From assembly GCF_016862095.1 (NCBI RefSeq), contig NZ_BOMH01000043.1, forward strand, positions 62,001 through 126,000: a DNA stretch of 64,000 nt. Reading direction: 5' to 3'. The translations under genes were made by a program, and so were the position numbers. Numbering within the stretch: the first letter of the stretch is position 1; the number at the start of each line of letters is the position of its first letter. The notes below the pieces were generated by a model. That model saw only the letters and a list, made by a program, of their open reading frames with translations. It made no database searches and was not told where the DNA came from. The stretch comes from Actinoplanes cyaneus (lineage in GTDB: Bacteria; Actinomycetota; Actinomycetes; Mycobacteriales; Micromonosporaceae). Of this stretch, positions 34,791 to 42,692 are shown piece after piece.

Positions 34791-37380
34791 TGTTCACCTC
34801 GTACGGGATGATGATCTCGGGTGTGCGGTGCACCGAGCGATCGAAGAACAACGCTCGCCGGGGCCGCGGATACCAGACCGGACCCCCGGGCCGGGGGTGG
34901 AGCGGGGCCAGGTCGGCGCCCTGCACGTCGAGCGCCACCCACGCGCCGATGGTGTCGAACCGGGCGCCGATGCCGCCCAGGTCGTCGCGCAGCCGCGGCA
35001 CGGAACGCCACCAGCCGAGCACGTGGGTCCGCTGCTCCGGCCCGTCGGACAACAGCTTCTTGAGGCCGGGATCCCGGGCGGCGTCCAGGGCGAAGCCGAT
35101 GACGTAGTGCGGGACGTCGCGAGGACCCAGGTCGAAGCGGACGTCCCCGGCGTCGTACCAGTCCGCCGACGGCAGCTCGGCGAAGAGCCGGGCGGCGGCC
35201 GGTCCCGCCGCGGCGTCCAGGCACAGCACGCTGAAGTGCGCCGGTCCCTGCGCGGCCAGGCTCAACGCCGCGGCCGAGAGGACATCACAGGCTTCCCCGG
35301 TACGGGTTCCGAGCACCGCGAGATTGCGCCCCGGCATCCGTCCGAGCCGCAGCCGGGCGGGCTGGGCGGCCACGTCGATGCGCTCGCCGAGGACCGCGCC
35401 GGGGGAGGACCCGACCTCGTCGACGGTGGACGGCAGCCGTCCGGACGGGCGCAGCGACTCCGGCAGCCGGGGCACCGCGTCGCCGTCGAAGAGCCGGGGT
35501 GGCTCGCAGCCGGCCGGCCGGTCCCGCCACAGCCGGCGCTGCACCCCGCGCCACACGTTCCGGTCGCCGGCGTCGGGCAGGCGCACGATCCGGTTCGCCC
35601 CGGACATCCCGGACTCGGTGTTGACCACCGCGTGAAAGCGCGGGATGACCGCGGCGGCCAGGTTGTCGTCGGCGAGGATCCGGCGCGCCTTGGGGAGGGC
35701 GATCCGGAGGGTGAACTGCGCGATCAGCCCGGCGCGACCCCACAGGGCCTGGATGCCGGCCACGTCCTGGGAGGCCAGGATCAGGTGGATGCCCTGGGAG
35801 CGGCCCCGCCGGGCGAGGTCCTCGAGCAGCGTGACGGCCTCGTCGGCGACCGCGTCCCGCCCGTCCAGCAGCACCTGGAACTCGTCGATCACCGCGACGA
35901 TCCGCGGCCAGTGCCCGCCCGGGTCCTCGGCGCGCAGCTCGGCGAGCTTGCCGGCGTCGTAGCGTTTCGCCGCCTGCGCCCGCAGCCGCAGCTCCTCGCC
36001 GAGGTGCCGGAGCATGGCCAGGCCGAACTCGCGGTCGCCGTTGACGTTGATGCCGGCCAGCCGCACCTGCGGGAGCCAGCCGGGGTCGCGCGGGCCGGGG
36101 ACGTAGCGGGCGAAGGACACGCCCTCCTTGAAGTCCAGCAGGTAGAGCGCCAGCTCCTCGGGGCCGTACCGGGTGGCCAGCGAGCCGAGCCAGGTGTAGA
36201 TCAGGTTGGTCTTGCCGGAGCCGGACGGCCCGCCGATCAGCGCGTGCGGCGGGTCGTCGCCGAGCGGCACCTCGACCAGCGAGCCGTCGGTGCTGTCGCC
36301 GATCGGCGCGACCAGGCCGTGGATCGAGGACTCCGACCAGTACTCGGCCGGCTCGAGGTCGGCGAGCCGGGCCGGGTCCGGGCCGGCCTGCAGCCGCTCG
36401 GCGGTGGTCCGGCAGAACGCGGCGATCCGCTCCGGCGGGGGCGGCGGGTCGAGCTTGATCTCCAGCGTGCCGAGCGAGTCACAGGTGGCGGTCTGGTCGC
36501 GGACCACGATCCGCTCGACGGTCGGGTCGTCCTCCAGCGCCAGCCCGCGCACGACCAGGTGCACCCCGCAGGCCACCCCGGTACGCACGATCCGGTCCAG
36601 CTGCGCCCGCTGAGCGGTCGTCATCTCCACCGAGGTGGCCCGGTCGGCGAGCAGCACGACCAGCTTCCACGGCTCGGGCCGGGGGCCGGGGCGGGCGGCG
36701 GCCAGCTCGGCGATCGACGGGTACTGCCCGCCCAGCGACTCGTTGACCCGGCAGATGTGGTCGGCCAGGTCGTCGAGGAGCGACCCGAGCCCGCCCGGCC
36801 CGACGAACGTCGGGTTCAGCGGCGCGAACGGCGCGAGCGTCCCGCCCAGGTTCTCCGGGTCGTAGACGGTCAGGTGCACGTCGGCGGCCCGGATGCTGCC
36901 CAGCGCCCGCAGCAGCACCCCGGTGATCAGGTCGTCGACCTGCGGGGACGGCCCGGAGACGTGCAGGTGCACGGCGTCCAGCAGGGGGATCAGCGCCGGC
37001 AGCGCGGCGGTCTCCTCGAACGTGATCGAACCGATCCGCAGCAGGCCGGGGCGGGTGCCCGGGTCCGGCTCGCTCGGCGACCACAGCCGCCAGGGGGCGC
37101 CGGCCGCGCCGGTGGCGCTGGAGGTGGCCAGGCCGCGCAGGTGCCCGGCGAGCCGGGTGGCCTCGCTCTGGAAGCGCCGCTGCACGTCGTTGCGGGCGGC
37201 CTCGCGGGCGGCGGTGAGCTGGCTCAGGCAGGTGGCGTACGCGTCCCGGACCAGGCGGCGCCGGTTCTGTGCCTCGCCCCGGGCCGACTCGGCGGCGGCC
37301 AGCAACGCCCGCGCGGAGCCGCGGGCCTCGGCAAGTTCCTGCCGGACCACGGCGACCAGCGCGTTGCGGTTACTGACCAC
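34777..37380 (-). CDS. FtsK/HerA-superfamily ATPase without membrane domain
   Basis: The 867-residue protein has a coiled-coil start (about 1-85), a middle domain of 280 residues with no clear homology, and an FtsK/SpoIIIE ATPase core: Walker A GGPSGSGKTN near 383-392, LYLLDFKEGVSFARY, Walker B IVAVIDEFQVLL, and LARRGRSQGIHLILASQ. After about 570 there is a second degenerate P-loop-like segment (NLAVLGTRTGEACD) and a C-terminal domain. True FtsK has four membrane helices and a gamma domain; both are absent, so this is not the cell-division translocase. EccC-like secretion ATPases share the core, but no ESX genes are near. The start is GTG at 37380 after GGGGGG. Its role could be DNA or protein pumping; this is open. 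Confidence 0.85.
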   Translation of the reverse strand: MVSNRNALVAVVRQELAEARGSARALLAAAESARGEAQNRRRLVRDAYATCLSQLTAAREAARNDVQRRFQSEATRLAGHLRGLATSSATGAAGAPWRLWSPSEPDPGTRPGLLRIGSITFEETAALPALIPLLDAVHLHVSGPSPQVDDLITGVLLRALGSIRAADVHLTVYDPENLGGTLAPFAPLNPTFVGPGGLGSLLDDLADHICRVNESLGGQYPSIAELAAARPGPRPEPWKLVVLLADRATSVEMTTAQRAQLDRIVRTGVACGVHLVVRGLALEDDPTVERIVVRDQTATCDSLGTLEIKLDPPPPPERIAAFCRTTAERLQAGPDPARLADLEPAEYWSESSIHGLVAPIGDSTDGSLVEVPLGDDPPHALIGGPSGSGKTNLIYTWLGSLATRYGPEELALYLLDFKEGVSFARYVPGPRDPGWLPQVRLAGINVNGDREFGLAMLRHLGEELRLRAQAAKRYDAGKLAELRAEDPGGHWPRIVAVIDEFQVLLDGRDAVADEAVTLLEDLARRGRSQGIHLILASQDVAGIQALWGRAGLIAQFTLRIALPKARRILADDNLAAAVIPRFHAVVNTESGMSGANRIVRLPDAGDRNVWRGVQRRLWRDRPAGCEPPRLFDGDAVPRLPESLRPSGRLPSTVDEVGSSPGAVLGERIDVAAQPARLRLGRMPGRNLAVLGTRTGEACDVLSAAALSLAAQGPAHFSVLCLDAAAGPAAARLFAELPSADWYDAGDVRFDLGPRDVPHYVIGFALDAARDPGLKKLLSDGPEQRTHVLGWWRSVPRLRDDLGGIGARFDTIGAWVALDVQGADLAPLHPRPGGPVWYPRPRRALFFDRSVHRTPEIIIPYEVNSDHT

Positions 37381-37384
37381 GCGA

Positions 37385-37407
37385 CCCCCCGGAATCCATG
37401 TGGGGGG
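37385..37407 (-). promoter_or_regulatory. Hairpin that hides the ribosome binding site of the FtsK-like gene
   Basis: On the minus strand CCCCCC (37407-37402) can pair with GGGGGG (37390-37385), and the G-run is the only possible ribosome binding site, 4 bases before the GTG. Translation may therefore depend on melting this hairpin. Confidence 0.4.
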
Positions 37408-37427
37408 ATTTTAGCGATTTTCCACCA

Positions 37428-38765
37428 TTATGACGGATTAGACGTTGCGTGTCGGGATCTGTCGCTCGAAAAGGCCTCTGCCCACAGGCGGCCTGCCACG
37501 ACCATCGCGGCCTCCCGATGCCACTGCCGCATGGTGTCGCGCGGAACGTTGCGCCGGAACCAGTCGACGGCCATCCGCGCCTCCCGGCTCAACCCGTCCA
37601 GCCGCTGCCGGCGCGAGTACGGATTGAGCCCGAGCACCCCGCAGAACTGCAGCGTGCTGTAGTACCGCCAGTCCTCGGTGGTGCCGAACGGGCCGGCCGG
37701 CCGCAACCCCGACACCGCCTCGCGCAGCACCGCCCGCAACTCCCGGGCCCGGGCCCGCGGCTGGTCGTCGCCACGGCCCGCGACCCGGCGCGCCACCATC
37801 GGCAGATCGGTCAGCGGGCTGCGCGACAGCCGGTTCAGATCGTTGAAGTCGTCCAGCGCCCGCCGCGTCAGCCGCAGGAACTCCGGCTCGCCCACCTCGG
37901 CCAGCCGGCGGCGCTCCCGCAGGCGCAGCAGCGCGTCCGCGTTCAGGAACAGGGTGGCCCGCTCGTGGCGCAGCCGGGTCTCACCGGCCAGCGCGATCCC
38001 GTCGATCAGCCGGCTCAGCCGCCCGGTCAGGCCGGCCGCGGTCGCCACCACCGCCAGCGGGACGAACTGCAGCGTGGTCACCAAGTCGTTGCCACGGATC
38101 TCGTAGAGGGTGAGCACGGCCGGGGCGCCGAGGAGCACCAGCACGCCGAGCGCGGCGACCAGCGAGCGCCGCAGGTCCGGCCGGAGCCGCTCGCCGGCGG
38201 CCATGGCGTGCGCGACCGCGATCAGATAGCCGAAGACCAGCAGGTCGAGCCCGTTCGCGGCGAGCGCCGGAGCCGGGCCGCCGGTGTCGAGCGGGACCAG
38301 GACGAGGGCGAGGCTCGCGGCGTACAGCGCGGCGATGAGACTCAGCGCGAGCGGCAGACTCCGCGGAACCACCTGGTCATGGCTTCTCCAGAGCAGGATC
38401 AGCGCGCCGACCAACGGGGTGAGCACGACCAGCTTCCCGGCGCCGGGAAGCGCCACCACCATCAGCTGGAAGCTGACCCCGAGCACCACGGCGCCGATGT
38501 CGATCGGGCGGCGCTCCGGCGGCGTCAGCGGCAGGAGCGCGACCACGCTCCCGGCCCAGGCCAGGGCCGGGAGGCAGATCAGGATCTCCGCTGTCCGGGA
38601 GCCGGGCGCCGTGGTCCAGGCGGCCACCGCGAACGCGTACGCCACCAGGCCTGCGCTCGCCCAGCGCAACGCCGGCCGCCCCGGATCACGGCCGATCAGA
38701 TACCCGGCGAGCCACCAGGTGAGGGTGAAGGCGGGGACGGCGATCGCGAGCACCCGCAGAGTCAA
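37428..38765 (-). CDS. Polytopic membrane protein with C-terminal soluble domain, unknown function
   Basis: About nine to ten membrane helices fill the first 280 residues of this 445-residue protein. A soluble, Arg-rich domain follows (ETRLRHERATLFLNADALLR ... DWRYYSTLQFCGVLGLNPYS region). No catalytic motif was found. I take the TTG at 38765, which overlaps the stop of the DUF4126 gene (TTGA); a GTG at 38753 is an alternative. It is followed after 47 bases by the FtsK-like gene on the same strand, so the four minus-strand genes may form one operon. Confidence 0.7.
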   Translation of the reverse strand: MTLRVLAIAVPAFTLTWWLAGYLIGRDPGRPALRWASAGLVAYAFAVAAWTTAPGSRTAEILICLPALAWAGSVVALLPLTPPERRPIDIGAVVLGVSFQLMVVALPGAGKLVVLTPLVGALILLWRSHDQVVPRSLPLALSLIAALYAASLALVLVPLDTGGPAPALAANGLDLLVFGYLIAVAHAMAAGERLRPDLRRSLVAALGVLVLLGAPAVLTLYEIRGNDLVTTLQFVPLAVVATAAGLTGRLSRLIDGIALAGETRLRHERATLFLNADALLRLRERRRLAEVGEPEFLRLTRRALDDFNDLNRLSRSPLTDLPMVARRVAGRGDDQPRARARELRAVLREAVSGLRPAGPFGTTEDWRYYSTLQFCGVLGLNPYSRRQRLDGLSREARMAVDWFRRNVPRDTMRQWHREAAMVVAGRLWAEAFSSDRSRHATSNPS

Positions 38766-39382
38766 CCAAACAGTCGACGCGTTTCGACACCCGCCGGCTT
38801 CGCCTCCTTGCGGCGCCGGCGGCGCTGGAAGACCCAGACCGAGGCCCAGACCAGCAGAACCAGCCCGACGAGAACCAGAATCGGAAGAAGAATCGCCAGC
38901 ACGGAGAGGAGCACACTGCTGATGTCCTCGACCGTGCTCGCCACCGGGGCCCCGAAACCGGCGGTGGTGACATTGACCACCGGGCGGGACGCGGCTTTCA
39001 CCCCGTGGACACAGAGGGCGATCAGCGTCCCGGTCACGACCGGGACCCACTGGTGCGAGCTGAAGAACGTGCCCGGGTCGGAGACGGTCACCGTCTGCGA
39101 GGCGGAGCCGGCGCCGAACACCAGGCCACCGGCGGTCGGCCGGACGAAGGTCTGGACCACGTCGTTGACATGGTCGACCACCGGCACCTTGTCGGCCACC
39201 ACCTCGATCGCCAGCAGGACGGCCAGGATCAGGATGGTCCAGCCGTTGGTGACCCAGGACCAGCTCTGCGGCAGGTCGATGGCATCGGTGTAACGGGCCA
39301 GCAGCGCCATGGTCAGCAGGGGGATGTAGGCATTCAGTCCGGCGGATGCCGCGAGACCGGTGCCGGTCAATGCTTCTAACAC
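38762..39382 (-). CDS. DUF4126 family membrane protein
   Basis: The 206-residue protein has about four to five membrane helices. It begins VLEALTGTGLAASAGLNAYIP, matching the DUF4126 start (GLNAYIPLL), and has the family's central PTAGGLVFGAG region. The function is unknown. GTG at 39382 is chosen since the family sequence starts there. It diverges from nucS. Confidence 0.82.
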   Translation of the reverse strand: MLEALTGTGLAASAGLNAYIPLLTMALLARYTDAIDLPQSWSWVTNGWTILILAVLLAIEVVADKVPVVDHVNDVVQTFVRPTAGGLVFGAGSASQTVTVSDPGTFFSSHQWVPVVTGTLIALCVHGVKAASRPVVNVTTAGFGAPVASTVEDISSVLLSVLAILLPILVLVGLVLLVWASVWVFQRRRRRKEAKPAGVETRRLFG

Positions 39383-39431
39383 GAAGTCAGCATGGCACCG
39401 GCGTGCGACATTTTCGTTCCGGGCCGTCGGA

Positions 39432-39437
39432 TAGTGT
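39432..39437 (+). promoter_or_regulatory. Predicted -10 element of nucS
   Basis: TAGTGT ends 6 bases before the GTG start of nucS with no ribosome binding site between, again a leaderless arrangement. Confidence 0.4.
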
Positions 39438-39443
39438 CGTCCG

Positions 39444-40103
39444 GTGCGTCTGGTCATCGCGAAATGCTCCGTCGACTACGTCGGACGGCTCTCCGCTCAT
39501 CTTCCGCTCGCCACCCGGCTGCTCATGGTGAAAGCCGACGGCTCGGTGTCGATCCACGCCGACGACCGTGCCTACAAGCCGCTGAACTGGATGAGCCCGC
39601 CCTGCAAGCTGCAGGAGGCGCCGGGCGTGTGGAAGGTGGTGAACAAGGCCGGCGAGGAGCTGCGGATCACTCTCGAGGAGATCTTCCAGGATTACTCGTA
39701 CGAGTTGGGAGTGGACCCCGGCCTGGTCAAGGACGGTGTCGAGGCACATCTGCAGGAGTTGCTCGCGGAGCACCCGGAGACCTTCGGCGAGGGGTACACC
39801 CTGGTCCGCCGCGAGTTCATGACCGCGATCGGCCCGGTCGACCTGCTCCTGAAGGACGCGACCGGCGCCTCGGTCGCCGTCGAGGTCAAACGCCGCGGCG
39901 AGATCGACGGCGTCGAGCAGCTCACCCGCTACCTCGAACTGATGAATCGCGACCCGCTGCTGTCCCCGGTCAAGGGCGTGTTCGCGGCCCAGGAGATCAA
40001 GCCGCAGGCGCGCGTGCTCGCCACCGACCGCGGCATCCGCTGCGTGGTCGTCGACTACGACAAGCTCCGCGGCATGGAGCGCGACGAGCTCACCCTCTTC
40101 TAG
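39444..40103 (+). CDS. nucS: Mismatch-specific endonuclease NucS (EndoMS)
   Basis: NucS cuts both strands at mismatches and gives actinobacteria mismatch repair without MutS and MutL. The 219-residue protein has the N-terminal dimer domain and the C-terminal PD-(D/E)xK nuclease site: GPVDLLLKD followed by VAVEVKRRGEIDGVEQLTRY. It ends DELTLF, resembling the C-terminal clamp-binding motif of the family. The start is GTG at 39444. Confidence 0.95.
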   Translation: MRLVIAKCSVDYVGRLSAHLPLATRLLMVKADGSVSIHADDRAYKPLNWMSPPCKLQEAPGVWKVVNKAGEELRITLEEIFQDYSYELGVDPGLVKDGVEAHLQELLAEHPETFGEGYTLVRREFMTAIGPVDLLLKDATGASVAVEVKRRGEIDGVEQLTRYLELMNRDPLLSPVKGVFAAQEIKPQARVLATDRGIRCVVVDYDKLRGMERDELTLF

Positions 40104-40131
40104 GACCTCCGCGGCGCCGGCCGCGAGCCGC

Positions 40132-40533
40132 TCAGATCACGGCGGCGAGCTGGTCGGCGACACGCTGTGCGGCCTCCCGCCCGGCGCGCTGCTTGATCAG
40201 GCCCTCCTTGGCCACCCCGCGAAGGTGGACGGTGGTCGAGGCCGGCCCGGCCGCGGCGAGCGTCGCCGTGACGACGGCCGGGTTGAGGCCCATCGCGCCG
40301 GCGGCGACCATGGTGCGCAACGGCCCGGCCGGAACGCCGAGCAACGCCCGCACCAGCGCCTCGGCCTCGGCTGCGGACAACGGCAAGGTCACCTCGGTCT
40401 CGAAGACGTCGGCCGGCAGCAGCTTGGCGGCCAGCCGGGCGCCCCAGCCGCTGCCGTGGCCGGCCGTCGCGCCGACCTGGCCCAAGCCGTGGACGAGCAG
40501 CGCGTTCTCCTCCGGAGTCGGTTCCGGTGCCAT
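40132..40533 (-). CDS. Hypothetical protein, last gene of the ABC exporter operon
   Basis: I do not recognise the family. The 133-residue soluble protein has an N-terminal EENALLVHGLGQVGATAGHGSGWG stretch, here only named by its start EENALLVHG, and a C-terminal helix VADQLAAVI. No signal peptide or membrane helix is seen. It starts with ATG 24 bases after the permease stop. Antisense of it has no better frame. Confidence 0.6.
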   Translation of the reverse strand: MAPEPTPEENALLVHGLGQVGATAGHGSGWGARLAAKLLPADVFETEVTLPLSAAEAEALVRALLGVPAGPLRTMVAAGAMGLNPAVVTATLAAAGPASTTVHLRGVAKEGLIKQRAGREAAQRVADQLAAVI

Positions 40534-40557
40534 GGCAGGCTCCCTGAGGTGGTCGGG

Positions 40558-42048
40558 TCAGGACTGAAGCTCGACGCGTTCGGGGTCGGTGGTGCCGGCC
40601 AGGTAGGCGCGGGCGCCGATCAGGGCCAGCGCCGTCTGGAAGAGCAGCAACGTCCACGTCAGCGCGGTGCCCTGACTGATCGCGATCAGCGCCGGGATGC
40701 CCAGGATCAGGGCGTCCGGGCCGGCGAACGCGTAGACCAGCGGACCGGTCGAGACGGTCCCCATCGGGGTGTCCAGCGGCAGCAGGTCGTTGCGGACGAA
40801 ACCGGCCCGGGCCCGGCGAACCGCGGCCAGCCCGCCCACCACGCCGACCGGGACGCTGAGCAGCGGCCACGGGCCGGCCGGCAGGTCACCGGCGAGCTGC
40901 ATCAGGAGCAGCGCGATCAGGGACCAGGCGAAGGCCAGCGCGCCGGGGATCCACAGCCGCTGCAGGAGGGCCTGCCGGGAGCTGATCGCGAGCAGGCGCA
41001 GCAGGACCGGGTTCCCGGCGTCGGTGTTGACGGTCCTGGTCGTGGTGCCGCCGGCGATCATCGCGCCGGCCAGGACCGCGAGCGCGGCGGCCCACGGCGG
41101 CGCGGCGGTGAGCAGCAGCGGGATCGGGGTGGCCGCCAGCAGCCACAGGAGCCGGGGGAGCCGGCGGCGCACCATCAGGAAGTCCTGGCCGGTCAGGACG
41201 GGGAGCCGGGCCGGCGGGCGGGCGCTGGTCAGCCGCCGGCTGGTCCAGTAACGCCGGGCCACCATGTCGGTGACGAACGAGGGCTCCATCCCGAACGCGG
41301 TGTCGAAGATGGTGCCGGTGGTCTTCGCGGCCTCCAGGATGCGGTCGTCCGGGGTGCGGGCCAGATCCCGTACGACCAGAGCAGTCCCGGCACCGACGGC
41401 GACCGCGAGGGCCAGGACCACGCTGAGCAGAGCGGACCGGGACGGCCACCCGTCGATCGCGGGCGGGTCGCCGATCGCAAGGTTGTCGACGACCAGCAGG
41501 ATCAGGCCGGCGGCCGCGACCAGGGTCGCCAGCCGATCGGTGACCGTGGCCCAGACGCGCACCCGCTGCGCGACGACGGCGACCAGCAGCAGCCCGGCCC
41601 CGAGCAGCGTCCCGGCGGCGATCAGCGGCCCGGCGAGAGCGTGCGGGGCGGCGTGCCCGGCGATCGCGGTGGCGATCAGCGCGGCGACGGACGCGGCCGC
41701 CAGCGCGGCCAGCCGCAGTGACGGCAGCAGCAGACGGCGACGGCTGACCGGGGCGGTGAGCAGGAAGTACGCCGCGGGCCGCCCCAGCGTGACCGGCCCG
41801 ACCGCCCGCATCGTCCGGAGCAGGAAACCGGCGCCGAGCAGGCTCAGCGCGAGGGCCGGCAGCGCGCCGAGGTCGGGCCTGGACGGCCAGAAGATCTTGG
41901 CGAGCTGCTCGTGCGTCATCGCGCCGACCACCGCGATCAGCAGCGCCGCGACGTAGAGGTTGCCCAGCGTCGCGGCGCGTTCCCGGTGGGACACCTGGCG
42001 CTGGTGGATCCAGCGGCGGACCGGCCGCAGCGGCACGATGACGGTCAC
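40558..42048 (-). CDS. ABC transporter membrane subunit (DUF6297-like)
   Basis: The 496-residue protein has about twelve membrane helices in two sets, split by a cytoplasmic stretch (about 225-290) with RYWTSRRLTSARPP. The general layout and the PVSRRRLLLPSLRLA segment fit actinobacterial exporter permeases of the DUF6297 type, an inference from topology and context. It overlaps the stop of the ATPase gene (GTGA), so the two subunits are made together. Confidence 0.75.
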   Translation of the reverse strand: MTVIVPLRPVRRWIHQRQVSHRERAATLGNLYVAALLIAVVGAMTHEQLAKIFWPSRPDLGALPALALSLLGAGFLLRTMRAVGPVTLGRPAAYFLLTAPVSRRRLLLPSLRLAALAAASVAALIATAIAGHAAPHALAGPLIAAGTLLGAGLLLVAVVAQRVRVWATVTDRLATLVAAAGLILLVVDNLAIGDPPAIDGWPSRSALLSVVLALAVAVGAGTALVVRDLARTPDDRILEAAKTTGTIFDTAFGMEPSFVTDMVARRYWTSRRLTSARPPARLPVLTGQDFLMVRRRLPRLLWLLAATPIPLLLTAAPPWAAALAVLAGAMIAGGTTTRTVNTDAGNPVLLRLLAISSRQALLQRLWIPGALAFAWSLIALLLMQLAGDLPAGPWPLLSVPVGVVGGLAAVRRARAGFVRNDLLPLDTPMGTVSTGPLVYAFAGPDALILGIPALIAISQGTALTWTLLLFQTALALIGARAYLAGTTDPERVELQS

Positions 42049-42689
42049 GGGACCAGGGACTCCATCGTCGTGAGCTCCGCGCCGGAGGCCACCGAGAACT
42101 TGTCGTCGTGGCTGGCCATCAGCAGCGACCCGCCGCCCGCCAGGTAGTCCACCAGCATCGCGGCGACCGAGGCCCGGCCCTCCGGGTCGAGGCGCTGCTC
42201 CGGCTCGTCGAGGATGAGCAGCGAACTGGGCCGGATCAGGGCCAGCGCCAGCGTGAGCCGCTGCTTCTGCCCCGACGAGAGCGACGGCGGGATCGCGTCG
42301 GCGTGCCCGGTCAGCCCGAACCGGTCGAGCGCCTCGTCGACGCCGGCCTCGTCCGGGTCCTGCCCGTGCGCGCGGCAGATCAGCTCGGCGTGCTCGCGGG
42401 TGGTCAGCCCCGGGTACCAGGTCGGCGGCTCGACGGTGGTGACGACAGCGGCCCAGAACTCGGGACTCGAGCCGGGGTTCGCGCCGAAGACCCGGATCCG
42501 GCCGTCGTCCGGGCGCTGCAGGCCGCTGACACAGCGCAGCAGGGTGGACTTGCCGATGCCGTTCTCCCCGGTCACACAGACGCCGGTGCCGGCCGGGACG
42601 GTCAGCGCCACCCCGGCCAGGACCGGGACGGAGCCGTAGCTCACCGAGAGATCGCTTACCTCAACCGCGGGGTGGTCAGCCACCCGCAC
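42045..42689 (-). CDS. ABC transporter ATP-binding protein
   Basis: The 214-residue nucleotide-binding subunit has Walker A GENGIGKST, signature LSSGQKQRL and Walker B LLILDEPEQRLD. The signature LSSGQ instead of LSGGQ is a common exporter variant. It starts 3 bases after the aldehyde dehydrogenase stop and is coupled to the permease. The substrate is unknown. Confidence 0.93.
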   Translation of the reverse strand: MRVADHPAVEVSDLSVSYGSVPVLAGVALTVPAGTGVCVTGENGIGKSTLLRCVSGLQRPDDGRIRVFGANPGSSPEFWAAVVTTVEPPTWYPGLTTREHAELICRAHGQDPDEAGVDEALDRFGLTGHADAIPPSLSSGQKQRLTLALALIRPSSLLILDEPEQRLDPEGRASVAAMLVDYLAGGGSLLMASHDDKFSVASGAELTTMESLVP

Positions 42690-42692
42690 AGC

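Noticed and set aside
34777..37380. The cell-division translocase FtsK
   Set aside because: The four N-terminal membrane helices and the gamma domain are missing, and the middle domain is unlike FtsK.
34783..37662. A 959-codon open frame on the plus strand opposite the FtsK-like gene
   Set aside because: It is the antisense shadow of a gene with clear Walker motifs. Its product is full of Arg/Gly/Pro/Asp runs without any domain, as expected for antisense frames in high-GC DNA.
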